A stretch of DNA of 64,000 nt. Source: UBA2336 sp964419145. GTDB taxonomy: Bacteria > Bacteroidota > Bacteroidia > Cytophagales > Cyclobacteriaceae. Positions within the stretch are counted from its first letter, which is position 1; every line of letters starts with the position of its first letter. Positions 1-8,289 of this stretch are shown piece by piece. The DNA lies in contig CAYQOM010000008.1 of the NCBI GenBank assembly GCA_964419145.1, positions 62,001 to 126,000 on the forward strand, in the 5' to 3' direction. A program made the translations under genes and the position numbers. Below the pieces are notes generated by a model. That model saw nothing but the letters and a program-made list of their open reading frames with translations, did not search any database and was not told the origin of the DNA.

Positions 1-440
1 TCAAGCACTACCTGGTGAATGATACCGGCACCGGGCTTCCAGAAGCCAATGCCGAATTTATTGGATACCGATTCGAGGAAGTTAAATACTTCACCGCTGG
101 CGGTTAATGATTCTTTTAAGTCCTGCGCAGCACCGTTCTTGGCTAAGATCAAGTGATCACAATGAACCGTAGAAGGCACACGTACCTTGGGTATTCCTGC
201 AGACATGAATTGAAGCAAGGCCATTTGTGCTGTGGCATCCTGCATGGCCACCCGATCGGGAGAAAAGTTTACGTACGACTTGCCGCGTTGAAAGTTTTCA
301 ACAGGCTGATCATCGTGCAGGTGACTGTAGAGAATTTTTTCTGAAAGGGTGAGGGGTTTTCCAACAGCTTTACGGGCTTTGGCGATGCGGCCGGGCATTG
401 CCTTGTAAACGGCCTTAATCATGTCTAAATCAAAAACCAT
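1..440 (-). CDS. acn: Aconitate hydratase, N-terminal part (truncated by window edge)
   Basis: Aconitase isomerises citrate to isocitrate in the TCA cycle in the cytoplasm. Only the first 146 codons lie in the window; the rest runs off the left edge. The reading frame is open from the ATG at 440 and starts MVFDLDMIKAVYKAMPGR. It contains the family block TAQMALLQFM followed by VPSTVHCDHLI, which is characteristic of mitochondrial-type aconitases; the cluster-ligating cysteines lie beyond the edge. The gene is divergent from crtD, with 123 bp between them. A TAAATTTG box (447-454 on the complement) sits only 6 bp from the ATG, so it may be fortuitous. Confidence 0.9.
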   Translation of the reverse strand, partial: MVFDLDMIKAVYKAMPGRIAKARKAVGKPLTLSEKILYSHLHDDQPVENFQRGKSYVNFSPDRVAMQDATAQMALLQFMSAGIPKVRVPSTVHCDHLILAKNGAAQDLKESLTASGEVFNFLESVSNKFGIGFWKPGAGIIHQVVL

Positions 441-563
441 AGGTATCAAATTTAAGAGTGCTAAACTACAAATTATTTGGTTTTTAGTACGGTTTTGAGG
501 GTTCGAAACTCCTAAAATCCTAGTGTTAAACAATTATAATTCACTCCCTGTTCATGTAGCGTC

Positions 564-2030
564 ATGAAAGTGATTGTTATTGGTACAGGGGTGGCGGGCC
601 TGGCAACGGCCAATCGGTTAAGGGCCTTAGGTTTGGATGTGCTTGTGTTGGAAGCCAACTCTTATCCCGGAGGTAAACTGACGGCTTTTGAACAAGCTGG
701 ATACCGGTTTGATGCCGGTCCTTCTCTATTTACTATGCCGGATTTCTTGGATGATGTGTTTCGGTTCTGTAAAAAAGATCCTCGCGATTATTATGCATAC
801 CGAAAGCTGGATATAGCCTGCCACTATTTCTACGATGACGGAACTTTTCTTTGTGGATATGCGGATGCATCAAACTTCGCGCATGAAGTTGAACAAAGAT
901 TCGGAGTTTCGAGGGAATCGGTGATCCGGTACCTTAAGAACTCCGAAATGCTCTACCAAACTACCGGAAGAATATTTCTGGAAAAACCGCTTAACCGGTT
1001 ATCGACCTGGCTTTCCAAACCAGTAATGAAAGCCCTTCGTCACATCCCCCGTATGGGATTGTTTAAAACGCTGAATGAATTTAATGAATCCAAACTGGCA
1101 CACCCCAAACTGGTTCAGTTGTTTAACCGATACGCTACGTACAATGGCTCCGATCCGTATCGGGCTCCCGGTATTCTAAGTACTATTCCTCACCTTGAAT
1201 TTAATGTGGGAACGTTTCTGCCCGAAGGAGGCATGCATACCATCACCAATGCATTGGTTAAGCTGGCTGCCGATCAGGGTATAACAATTAAATACCATAC
1301 ACCGGTTGAGGAAATATTGGTTAAAGATAATCAGGTTTATGGTGTTCGGACCGCTGACGAAGTGATAGAAGCCGATTTAGTAGTGAGTAATATGGATGTG
1401 TATTACACCTATCGAAAGTTATTGCCAAAGCAACCTGCACCGGAGCGAAAACTCAGGCAAGAGCGTTCAAGTTCAGCGTTGATATTTTATTGGGGGATTA
1501 AACACACCTTTCCTCAACTTGATTTGCATAATATTTTCTTCAGTGCTGATTATCATAAAGAGTTTAACACCATCTTTAAAGAGAAAACCATTCCGGAAGA
1601 CCCAACGGTTTACATCAACATTACGTCCAAATATATAAAGACAGATGCCCCTGAGAGTTGTGAAAACTGGTTTGTGATGATCAATGTTCCTCCTGATGAA
1701 GGACAGGATTGGGATGATCTGATCGGAAGTGCTCGTCTAAATATTAAGCGAAAACTCAGTCGCCTGCTGAATGTTGATATTGATTCACTCATCGAAAATG
1801 AATCCATTCTGGATCCGCGACTGATTCAATCCAGAACGCAGTCTTTTCAAGGTTCGCTTTATGGAACCAGTTCCAATAGCCGCTATGCGGCATTTTTACG
1901 CCACCCCAATGACGCGTCTATAAAAAATCTGTACTTCTGTGGGGGCAGCGTGCATCCGGGGGGAGGTATTCCACTTTGCCTGCAATCGGCCCGAATCGTG
2001 GCCAATCATATCGAAAACACTTTACGCTAA
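564..2030 (+). CDS. crtD: Phytoene desaturase family oxidoreductase, probably 1-hydroxycarotenoid 3,4-desaturase CrtD
   Basis: FAD-dependent desaturase of 488 aa acting on carotenoids at the membrane. The N-terminal dinucleotide fold shows GTGVAG at residues 7-12, followed by EANSYPGGKL and RFDAGPSLFTMP. The C-terminus carries the signature CGGSVHPGGGIPLCL typical of the CrtI/CrtD/CrtN superfamily. The EANSYPGGK...DAGPSLFTMP form resembles bacteroidotal CrtD more than CrtI, and the next gene is a CruF-type hydratase, the enzyme whose product CrtD uses. I therefore infer 3,4-desaturation of a 1-hydroxylated psi end. A CrtI-type phytoene desaturase remains possible. The two genes are 16 bp apart and presumably cotranscribed. 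Confidence 0.8.
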   Translation: MKVIVIGTGVAGLATANRLRALGLDVLVLEANSYPGGKLTAFEQAGYRFDAGPSLFTMPDFLDDVFRFCKKDPRDYYAYRKLDIACHYFYDDGTFLCGYADASNFAHEVEQRFGVSRESVIRYLKNSEMLYQTTGRIFLEKPLNRLSTWLSKPVMKALRHIPRMGLFKTLNEFNESKLAHPKLVQLFNRYATYNGSDPYRAPGILSTIPHLEFNVGTFLPEGGMHTITNALVKLAADQGITIKYHTPVEEILVKDNQVYGVRTADEVIEADLVVSNMDVYYTYRKLLPKQPAPERKLRQERSSSALIFYWGIKHTFPQLDLHNIFFSADYHKEFNTIFKEKTIPEDPTVYINITSKYIKTDAPESCENWFVMINVPPDEGQDWDDLIGSARLNIKRKLSRLLNVDIDSLIENESILDPRLIQSRTQSFQGSLYGTSSNSRYAAFLRHPNDASIKNLYFCGGSVHPGGGIPLCLQSARIVANHIENTLR

Positions 2031-2046
2031 AGGTTGTTTACAAAGC

Positions 2047-2700
2047 ATGATAGCACGGGTTTACCAGGGACTGCACCAGCTTGTTCAATCGTATTCGCTT
2101 TCGATACTGGTTTTGATGCATGTGGTAGGCATTGTTGGGTTGCTTTCACCGTATCAGGAAATTTTCAGGCTGTTAACACCTGTTAACCTGATGGTGAGTG
2201 CAATCTTACTGGGCTTAAATCATGCAGATAGATCGATTCGTTTTGTCTGGGCATCGGCACTAATTTTTTTCTTCGGATTTTTCGTTGAACTGATCGGGGT
2301 GCATACTGGATTTATCTTTGGTGAATACCGGTATGGAGCCACGCTCGGCCCAAAACTGATGGGTGTGCCTGCGATCATCGGGTTAAACTGGTTGTTGATT
2401 ATCTATTGTATAGCTTCATTGATCGAAGCCTTAAAAATCCCAACCTGGTTTAAGATAACCTTGGGTTCTGTGCTTGCTGTATTGATCGATATGCTGATTG
2501 AACCCGTAGCGATGAAATATGATTTCTGGACATGGAGCGATTACATCGTCCCCATTCAGAATTATATTGGCTGGTTTATTACTTCGATGATCATGTTTTC
2601 AATTCTGTATGTGTTTAAAGTTAAAACCGAAAACAGAATTGCATTGGGCTATTATTTTATTCAGCTATTTTTCTTTTTGATTTTGTTTCTTCTGATCTGA
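2047..2700 (+). CDS. cruF: Carotenoid 1,2-hydratase-like membrane protein (CruF family)
   Basis: Polytopic membrane protein of 217 aa in the carotenoid biosynthesis family (PF04240/DUF422) that includes CruF, which hydrates the psi end of acyclic carotenoids. About six hydrophobic segments are visible, and the conserved-looking stretch GVHTGFIFGEYRYG occurs near residue 85. The frame is open upstream to 1939 inside crtD, but I chose the ATG at 2047, 16 bp after the crtD stop, because it removes an overlap and leaves a normal N-terminus. Together with crtD it suggests a myxol-, saproxanthin- or flexixanthin-type 1-hydroxy-3,4-didehydro end group. That product is inference. Confidence 0.78.
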   Translation: MIARVYQGLHQLVQSYSLSILVLMHVVGIVGLLSPYQEIFRLLTPVNLMVSAILLGLNHADRSIRFVWASALIFFFGFFVELIGVHTGFIFGEYRYGATLGPKLMGVPAIIGLNWLLIIYCIASLIEALKIPTWFKITLGSVLAVLIDMLIEPVAMKYDFWTWSDYIVPIQNYIGWFITSMIMFSILYVFKVKTENRIALGYYFIQLFFFLILFLLI

Positions 2701-2719
2701 TTTTGTGCGTTTGTGAAGA

Positions 2720-2774
2720 TTGGGATTGCTTCACGCCATCACGCCATCCAGCCCTTCCGTTCGCAATGACGGAC
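2720..2774. repeat. Degenerate copy of a CGTCATTGCG-ended intergenic repeat
   Basis: The gap between cruF and folE holds GGGATTGCTTCACG followed by TTCGCAATGACGG. The same two blocks (GATTGCTTTGG and CTCGCAATGACG) form the right half of the well-preserved repeat at 61063-61212. The left arm is missing, so I read this as a decayed or partial copy. It lies between convergent genes, where an insertion would do little harm. Confidence 0.5.
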
Positions 2775-2778
2775 CAAA

Positions 2779-3447
2779 CTATTTTGCGTTGATGTAATTC
2801 AGGAATTCACGCTTAATGTTCTCATCGTTAAATTTTCCAGAAAAATGTGCTGTGCCGGTTTTGCTGTTAGTATCACCTACACCACGGGAAGCCACACACA
2901 AGTGTGTGGCATCAATCACTACAGCCACATCATCGGTATGCAATACGCGTTGAAGTTCTTTGGCGATCTGTACGGTTAATCTTTCCTGCACCTGCGGACG
3001 TTTGGAAAAGTATTGAACAATGCGATTGATCTTGGATAATCCGATTACTTTGCCGCTGGAAAAATAGGCCACATGTGCTTTGCCAAAAATGGGAACGAAA
3101 TGGTGCTCGCAATGAGAATAGAATGTAATATCCTTCTCGACCAGCATCTGGTCATACTTGTATTTGTTTTCAAACAACCGTGCATGCGGTCTGTTTTTAG
3201 GATTTAAACCGCTAAACACTTCCTTAACGTACATCTTAGCCACACGCTTTGGGGTTCCATTCAGGCTGTCGTCTGTCAGGTCCAGCCCAAGTATGGTCAT
3301 GATCTCACGAAAGTGCTTTTCAATACGCACTACCTTCTCGTCATCATCCAGCTCAAAAGCATCGGGGCGGAGAGGCGTGTTGTATGAGGATGCTGCGTGA
3401 TCATCGCCAAGCTCATCGGCATCGTTAAGAGGCCGGATATTCAACAT
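2779..3447 (-). CDS. folE: GTP cyclohydrolase I
   Basis: Converts GTP to 7,8-dihydroneopterin triphosphate, the first step of folate and biopterin synthesis, in the cytoplasm. The zinc- and substrate-binding block SHCEHHFVPIFGKAHVAY and the later HLCVASRGV block, which holds the third zinc ligand, are both present. The family core is preceded by an acidic extension of about 35 residues. I chose the ATG at 3447 (MLNIRPLND); an in-frame ATG at 3465 is an alternative. Either start lies inside the 3' end of the upstream pterin synthase gene, so the two are one transcription unit and probably translationally coupled. The enzymes are consecutive steps of one pathway. Confidence 0.93.
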   Translation of the reverse strand: MLNIRPLNDADELGDDHAASSYNTPLRPDAFELDDDEKVVRIEKHFREIMTILGLDLTDDSLNGTPKRVAKMYVKEVFSGLNPKNRPHARLFENKYKYDQMLVEKDITFYSHCEHHFVPIFGKAHVAYFSSGKVIGLSKINRIVQYFSKRPQVQERLTVQIAKELQRVLHTDDVAVVIDATHLCVASRGVGDTNSKTGTAHFSGKFNDENIKREFLNYINAK

Positions 3448-3835
3448 AATTTCTTTCTGTCTCATACAAGGTAATTTTTAAATCAAGGGACGAGTCTATC
3501 TTATCACGCAAAATCTTCCAGATGACAACAGCGATGTTTTCAGCCGTGGGATTAAGGCCTCTAAAATATTCGGTATCTAAGTTAAGATTTTTGTGATCAA
3601 ATTTTGAGTTAACGTGCTCCCTAATCAAGTCGCTCAATACTTTCATATCGAATACATAACCCGTTTCGGGGTCAGGTGTTCCGGTAAGCGTTACAATTAT
3701 CTCGTAATTATGACCATGGTAATTCGGGTTACTGCATTTCCCGAAAACCTGGGCATTCTTCTCGTCACTCCAGGCAGGGTTGTACAGCCGGTGGGCTGCG
3801 TTGAAATGCTCCTTACGCGATACTTTTACCTTCAT
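3425..3835 (-). CDS. 6-pyruvoyl-tetrahydropterin synthase family protein with CX5HGH motif
   Basis: Zinc enzyme of 136 aa in the PTPS/QueD family that uses dihydroneopterin triphosphate. Zinc-ligand histidines are H15 in FNAAHRL and H40/H42 in HGH. The catalytic cysteine C34 sits five residues before HGH (CSNPNYHGH), and the D80-H81 pair follows. Spacing of five is the pattern described for PTPS-II, the biopterin-making class, whereas QueD has a spacing of three. It overlaps folE downstream, which fits either pathway. Automatic annotation would probably say QueD; I favour a tetrahydrobiopterin-type synthase. No queuosine gene is nearby. Confidence 0.85.
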   Translation of the reverse strand: MKVKVSRKEHFNAAHRLYNPAWSDEKNAQVFGKCSNPNYHGHNYEIIVTLTGTPDPETGYVFDMKVLSDLIREHVNSKFDHKNLNLDTEYFRGLNPTAENIAVVIWKILRDKIDSSLDLKITLYETERNYVEYPAS

Positions 3836-3998
3836 TTGAACAATTGATAAACACGTATTTATGTAAAAGGTTCTTTATTTACTTATTCTGCACGAAAATA
3901 CTTATTTCTACTGGCCTTCGGGTATCAAACGGTTGCGTTACTGATATTTTATCCGGAGCCCGGATATTGTCCTGCCTTTTTGTTTTCTTTGAACCTGT

Positions 3999-4655
3999 AT
4001 GGATTTTAATGGAATCAAAGTCAAAATTGAGCAGTATAAAGCTGAAAACAAGAAGGTTTTTACCAGCTCATCGTTTCAATCCCACAGCTTGGTTCTGTTG
4101 CATATCCTGAGCCGGATTGATCAGTCGATTCCGGTTTACTTTATCAATACTGGTTATCACTTCCCGGAGACTATCCGCTTTCGGGATGAGGTTACGGAAC
4201 GATTCGGACTCAACACCATCGACCTGCAGTCGGAGGTACCCAAATACATGCAACGCGACAGTGAGGGTAGGCTGTTATTTGCCTCTGATCCGGATCATTG
4301 TTGCTACCTGAACAAAACCCAGCCGATGGATGGTGTACTGAGAACTCATGACGTGTGGATCAATGGCGTTCGTGCCGATCAAAGTGCGGTGCGGGCGGCC
4401 ATGAAAGTGGAGCAACCGGCTCCCCATGGGGCCATCCGGTTTCATCCCATGCTGGATTGGTCTGCCAAGATGATCTGGGAATATCAAAAGGAATTTAAGT
4501 TACCTAAACATCCCCTTGAAGAAAAAGGATTTGTAAGCATTGGCTGCGAACCCTGTACACGCAGACTCGACCCGGCCATGCAGGAACGGGAAGCACGTTG
4601 GTACGGATTGAAGAAGGTAGAGTGTGGGTTGCATACGGAGTTGGTATCGAAATAA
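3999..4655 (+). CDS. cysH: Adenylyl-sulfate (APS) reductase, assimilatory, CysH family
   Basis: Reduces activated sulfate to sulfite in the cytoplasm, using thioredoxin. It is 218 aa. The paired motifs C101-C102 (DHCCYLNK) and C183-x-x-C186 (GCEPCTR) are the [4Fe-4S] ligands that separate APS reductases from cluster-free PAPS reductases. The catalytic cysteine is C209 in the C-terminal ECGLH motif. It stands alone, without cysD/cysN or sulfite reductase. The gap to the divergent pterin operon is 163 bp and shows no perfect TAnnTTTG box. The cluster makes it a likely client of the suf system encoded at 11254-17055. Confidence 0.9.
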   Translation: MDFNGIKVKIEQYKAENKKVFTSSSFQSHSLVLLHILSRIDQSIPVYFINTGYHFPETIRFRDEVTERFGLNTIDLQSEVPKYMQRDSEGRLLFASDPDHCCYLNKTQPMDGVLRTHDVWINGVRADQSAVRAAMKVEQPAPHGAIRFHPMLDWSAKMIWEYQKEFKLPKHPLEEKGFVSIGCEPCTRRLDPAMQEREARWYGLKKVECGLHTELVSK

Positions 4656-4716
4656 TGGGGCTTAGGTGTTAGGACCAAGAACTTGAAGTCATAGTATAAA
4701 TACAAGTTTTCAAAGC

Positions 4717-5637
4717 ATGAACATACTCATTACAGGCGGAGCGGGATACATCGGAACTGAACTTACACGCATGCTTGCGCAGGATAGTGCAGTAGATAAA
4801 ATCGTGGTGTATGATAATCTTAGCCGGCAAAACTATAACCTGTTTCTTGGTTCGAAATTTCAGGGTCAAACGAAAATTCAATTCGTCAAGGGCGAGTTGT
4901 TGGATTCGCGCAATCTTAAAAAGGCATTAAAAGATATTGATGTGGTGTATCACCTGGCTGCGCGCGTAACTACACCGTTTGCCAATGCGGATGCACATTT
5001 GTATGAGCAGATTAACCATTGGGGTACGGCCGAGTTGGTTTATGCCGTTGAAGAAAGCAAGGTGAAGAAATTTATCTACGCCAGTAGTATTGGGGTATAT
5101 GGTTCATCTGAGCAGGCGTTGGATGAACAATCTTCCCCGAATCCAAAGACCTTTTATGCCATTTCAAAACTCAGGGGAGAAGAGCACGTTAGACGCTTGT
5201 TGCCTAAAATGGATACCTACATCTTTCGGTGTGGCAATGTGTATGGTTACAGTCCGAGTATGCGTTTTGATGCCGTTATCAATAAGTTTGTTTTTGAAGC
5301 GAACTTTGAAAAGCGCATTACCATACATGGTGATGGCGAACAAGCCCGAACGTTTATTCACATCGATTTGATTGCGCGTGCATTCGCCAATGTGCTGACT
5401 AAAAATCTGACGGGCGGTACTTATAATCTGGTTGAGCGCACCCTGAAAGTGATGGATATTGTTGATGAGTTAAAGCAACTCATGCCTGAGTTGGAATTTA
5501 TTTTGATCAACCAGCATATGAAGTTGAATCAGTTGGTGATTAAAGCAAACGATTCAATCAACAAACAACTCGATATAAATAATCCTAAAAGCCTGAAGGA
5601 AGAGCTTCAGGAATTTGTATCCCGTCTTTCTTTTTGA
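4717..5637 (+). CDS. NAD-dependent epimerase/dehydratase, extended SDR family
   Basis: Cytoplasmic protein of 306 aa. The cofactor fold begins with GGAGYIG at residues 7-13, the acidic D32 in VVYDNLSR marks an NAD preference, and the catalytic YAISK (Y-x-x-x-K) lies near residue 148. The downstream stretch GDGEQARTFIHIDL is the substrate-loop motif of UDP-sugar epimerases. It therefore probably acts on a nucleotide sugar, but the substrate cannot be read from sequence and no glycosyltransferase is near. It ends 2 bp before the convergent PorP/SprF gene. Confidence 0.85.
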   Translation: MNILITGGAGYIGTELTRMLAQDSAVDKIVVYDNLSRQNYNLFLGSKFQGQTKIQFVKGELLDSRNLKKALKDIDVVYHLAARVTTPFANADAHLYEQINHWGTAELVYAVEESKVKKFIYASSIGVYGSSEQALDEQSSPNPKTFYAISKLRGEEHVRRLLPKMDTYIFRCGNVYGYSPSMRFDAVINKFVFEANFEKRITIHGDGEQARTFIHIDLIARAFANVLTKNLTGGTYNLVERTLKVMDIVDELKQLMPELEFILINQHMKLNQLVIKANDSINKQLDINNPKSLKEELQEFVSRLSF

Positions 5638-5639
5638 TA

Positions 5640-6548
5640 TTAGAAATCGCTGATCTGTGTCAGGTCGTGGAAGTTAAATACCCCCAGATTTAATCCTAAG
5701 GTAATTTCATGGGAGGTGAACCGGGTACCTACCGAATTGTTGGTAGGCATTTCAAACACGTAGCCAAACCGAAGTTCATTGATTTTCATTTGGGCCAAAA
5801 ATCCATAGGTATTGAAATTTCGGGTGAGTACACCCACGGCATAGCGTTCATCAATGTTAAATTGAAAGTTAAGGTCAGTGGATAGGGGTGAACCGCTCAC
5901 TCCCCGAATAAGAACCGCAGGCTTTAATTTAACTCTGTCGGATAGCAGAAAGATATAGGAGGCGAACCCGTAAAAGTGTTGCGTGTATAACGAAGTGGTT
6001 ACATCCTCAAAGGTTTCCTCCACGTTTAGAATTCGGGGAACAGATAATCCAAGGAAAAGCTTATCCGTTCGGAAAATGGCACCAGCTCCAAATGAGGGTT
6101 TGATGGTATTTAAATTTGTGAATGCCGGATCACCTGGGTCTGCGATATTCAACTCGCTGTTGTCACTTTTGAAATTCATAAAGCCTGCTTGCAGACCAAA
6201 TGAAATATATCGATAATCGTCAAACTGAACTTTATACGAATAGGTAGCTTGAACAAACGTGTTCGTGTTTTCGCCAACTTTATCTTGTGAGATAATCAAA
6301 CCTGCTCCCATGCGGTTATCAAACAAGCTGGTATGTCCGGTTGCTGAAATGGTGGTAGGACTTCCATCAAACCCTGCCCACTGCTTTCGGTAGCCAACCA
6401 TCAGGTTCATGGATTTGTTCATACCTCCGTAAGCGGGGTTGATCAAAAATGGGTTATTCAGGTATTGTGAGTACAAGGGGTCAACCTGTGATTGCACAGA
6501 AGTGGAAAGAAGGGCACACGCGGCAACAAGGGTAAAAACTATTCGCAT
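5640..6548 (-). CDS. PorP/SprF family type IX secretion system membrane protein
   Basis: Outer-membrane beta-barrel protein of 302 aa with a signal peptide ending near TSVQSQ. The mature N-terminus DPLYSQYLNNPFLINPAYGG is the hallmark of the PorP/SprF family, found only in Bacteroidota and used with T9SS and gliding machinery. The remainder alternates amphipathic strands, and the end HEITLGLNLG is a typical last strand. Family members usually sit beside very large adhesins (SprB) or a PorE/OmpA partner; this one stands alone. Upstream on its strand, TATCTTTA is one base from the -7 consensus. Its secreted client is unknown. Confidence 0.88.
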   Translation of the reverse strand: MRIVFTLVAACALLSTSVQSQVDPLYSQYLNNPFLINPAYGGMNKSMNLMVGYRKQWAGFDGSPTTISATGHTSLFDNRMGAGLIISQDKVGENTNTFVQATYSYKVQFDDYRYISFGLQAGFMNFKSDNSELNIADPGDPAFTNLNTIKPSFGAGAIFRTDKLFLGLSVPRILNVEETFEDVTTSLYTQHFYGFASYIFLLSDRVKLKPAVLIRGVSGSPLSTDLNFQFNIDERYAVGVLTRNFNTYGFLAQMKINELRFGYVFEMPTNNSVGTRFTSHEITLGLNLGVFNFHDLTQISDF

Positions 6549-6622
6549 GCAAGTTGGGGGTTAGGGTCTTTTTAGTTTTAATTACAAGACTAAAGATACA
6601 ATGCCGGACGATATGGTGGAAG

Positions 6623-6630
6623 TAAGTTTG
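6623..6630 (+). promoter_or_regulatory. Candidate -7 promoter box for the antiporter gene
   Basis: TAAGTTTG matches the Bacteroidota -7 consensus TAnnTTTG exactly and ends 18 bp before the ATG of the antiporter. No clear TTG -33 element is visible at the usual spacing, so the call is tentative. Confidence 0.4.
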
Positions 6631-6648
6631 AAAATATAAAGATCACAT

Positions 6649-8229
6649 ATGCATGTTATAGAGATAGTCATCATCCTGCTTGCGGTTGTAACGGCTTTGG
6701 CTGAAATAACCGATAAGGTCAGGATTCCATACCCGATATTGTTGGTTTTGGCCGGTCTTGCTATTGGTTTTGTGCCCGGTTTGCCCCGGCTGGATCTTGA
6801 TCCGGATATAATTTTTTTACTTTTTCTACCCCCGATGTTGTATGCCGATGCGTGGTATACGTCCTGGCCCGACTTCAAAGCGGCAAGACGACCGATCTCT
6901 TTACTGGCTATTGGTTGTGTGATTTTTACCACCTGTGCCATCGCTTGGGTAGCGCAAGCCTTCATCCCTGGAATAGGTTGGCCGGAAGCATTTGTGCTTG
7001 GCGCGATTATCTCGCCCACGGATACCTTGGCGGCAACGGCTGCTACGCAGGGGTTGAATGTGCCGAAGCGCGTGATAACCGTAATTCAAGGCGAAAGTCT
7101 GGTAAATGATTCAACCGGATTAATTGCCTATCGGTTTGCAGTGGCGGCTGTGGTTACAGGAGCATTCAGTTTGGGTGATGCCACCCTGCAATTCTTTGTA
7201 GTAGCAGGGGGTGGTATTTTACTTGGTGTGGGTATCGGATATGTGTTTAAATGGATACACCAAATAACCCCCGATAATGCCACTACCGATACAACCCTGA
7301 CTTTTCTTACGCCCTATGTCTGTTATTTGGTGGCCGATCATTTGGGTTTATCGGCTGTGTTGGCTGTTGTGGCGTGCGGATTATTATTGAGTCGGAAAGC
7401 CAATGAGTTTCTCTCGCAAAAAGCGAGGATTCAGGCTATTGCCACCTGGGATACAGTGGTATTCATCATGAATGGCATCATCTTTATTCTCATAGGCCTT
7501 CAATTGCCCTATGTATTGGATGCCATTCAGAAGTTTTCGTTGGGTGAACTGATTCGGTACGGATTGATTATTAGTGGTGCCGTTATTCTGGTCCGGATCA
7601 TTTGGGTTTACCCGGGCGCTTATGTGCCGCGTTGGTTGAGTAAGGAGATACGCGAAAAAGAAACGACCACAAACCTTCGCACGGTAACCATTGTTGCATG
7701 GTCGGGAATACGCGGTGTGGTTTCACTTGCTGCCGCGATGGCACTGCCGTTAACAATTGCCAATGATTCACCGTTTCCAAACCGTGATTTAATTATTTTC
7801 TTAACGTTTAGTGTCATCTTTGCAACACTGGTTATGCAAGGATTAACCTTACGACCTTTAATCAAATGGCTTGGGCTTAAGCCGGATAACCAGGCAGTCA
7901 AAGATGAGGAAGAAGCCCGGCTTCGCATTGCATCCGGATTGATTGAGCATATTGAAGAAAATTATTCCCTGATTGGTGATGACTTGCTGCCCATTATAAA
8001 GAGCAAGTACGAAATCCGAATTCAGCGCATCCGAAAAGACCAGAGCCAGAGAAAGATTGATGATGAAACACTGCATGCATTTCTGAACATTCAGCGTGAG
8101 TTAATTGCGACCGAAAGAGGAATGGTTTCGACTTTACGAAAGGAAGGAAAAATCAGCGAAGAAGTTTTACGAAAGATTGAATACGAGCTTGATTTAGAAG
8201 AAACTCGTCTGATACTCGAGCATCAATAA
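6649..8229 (+). CDS. Na+/H+ antiporter, CPA1 family
   Basis: Inner-membrane cation/proton antiporter of 526 aa. It has about 12 transmembrane segments in residues 1-400, then a soluble, charged C-terminal region of about 120 residues. The ion-binding motifs GAIISPTDTLAATA and GESLVNDSTGLIAYR are typical of NhaP/NHE-type CPA1 proteins, with aspartates in SPTD and NDS. It probably extrudes Na+ (or K+) in exchange for H+ for pH and salt homeostasis. It is followed by, but not clearly cotranscribed with, a proton-coupled GntP permease 60 bp downstream. Exact ion specificity cannot be told. Confidence 0.9.
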   Translation: MHVIEIVIILLAVVTALAEITDKVRIPYPILLVLAGLAIGFVPGLPRLDLDPDIIFLLFLPPMLYADAWYTSWPDFKAARRPISLLAIGCVIFTTCAIAWVAQAFIPGIGWPEAFVLGAIISPTDTLAATAATQGLNVPKRVITVIQGESLVNDSTGLIAYRFAVAAVVTGAFSLGDATLQFFVVAGGGILLGVGIGYVFKWIHQITPDNATTDTTLTFLTPYVCYLVADHLGLSAVLAVVACGLLLSRKANEFLSQKARIQAIATWDTVVFIMNGIIFILIGLQLPYVLDAIQKFSLGELIRYGLIISGAVILVRIIWVYPGAYVPRWLSKEIREKETTTNLRTVTIVAWSGIRGVVSLAAAMALPLTIANDSPFPNRDLIIFLTFSVIFATLVMQGLTLRPLIKWLGLKPDNQAVKDEEEARLRIASGLIEHIEENYSLIGDDLLPIIKSKYEIRIQRIRKDQSQRKIDDETLHAFLNIQRELIATERGMVSTLRKEGKISEEVLRKIEYELDLEETRLILEHQ

Positions 8230-8234
8230 GTCTT

Positions 8235-8242
8235 TAGATTTG
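8235..8242 (+). promoter_or_regulatory. Candidate -7 promoter box for the gntP-glycerate kinase pair
   Basis: TAGATTTG fits TAnnTTTG exactly, 47 bp before the permease ATG and just after the antiporter stop. This suggests the permease-kinase pair has its own promoter. No matching -33 TTG is seen. Confidence 0.33.
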
Positions 8243-8289
8243 GGTTTATGTCGTGTTCACGGTAAGTTTAAGAATCATTTTTGTTCACC

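Noticed and set aside
153..344. Small plus-strand open frame near the left edge
   Set aside because: It lies entirely inside the aconitase coding region on the opposite strand, which has clear family motifs.
1939..2046. Upstream start for the cruF gene inside crtD
   Set aside because: It would add 36 residues with no hydrophobic or conserved character and overlap crtD by 92 bp; the ATG at 2047 is simpler.
3425..3835. Calling the PTPS-family gene queD (queuosine synthesis)
   Set aside because: The spacing between the catalytic cysteine and HGH is five, the biopterin-type pattern, and the neighbour is folE with no queuosine genes in sight. QueD is kept only as an alternative.
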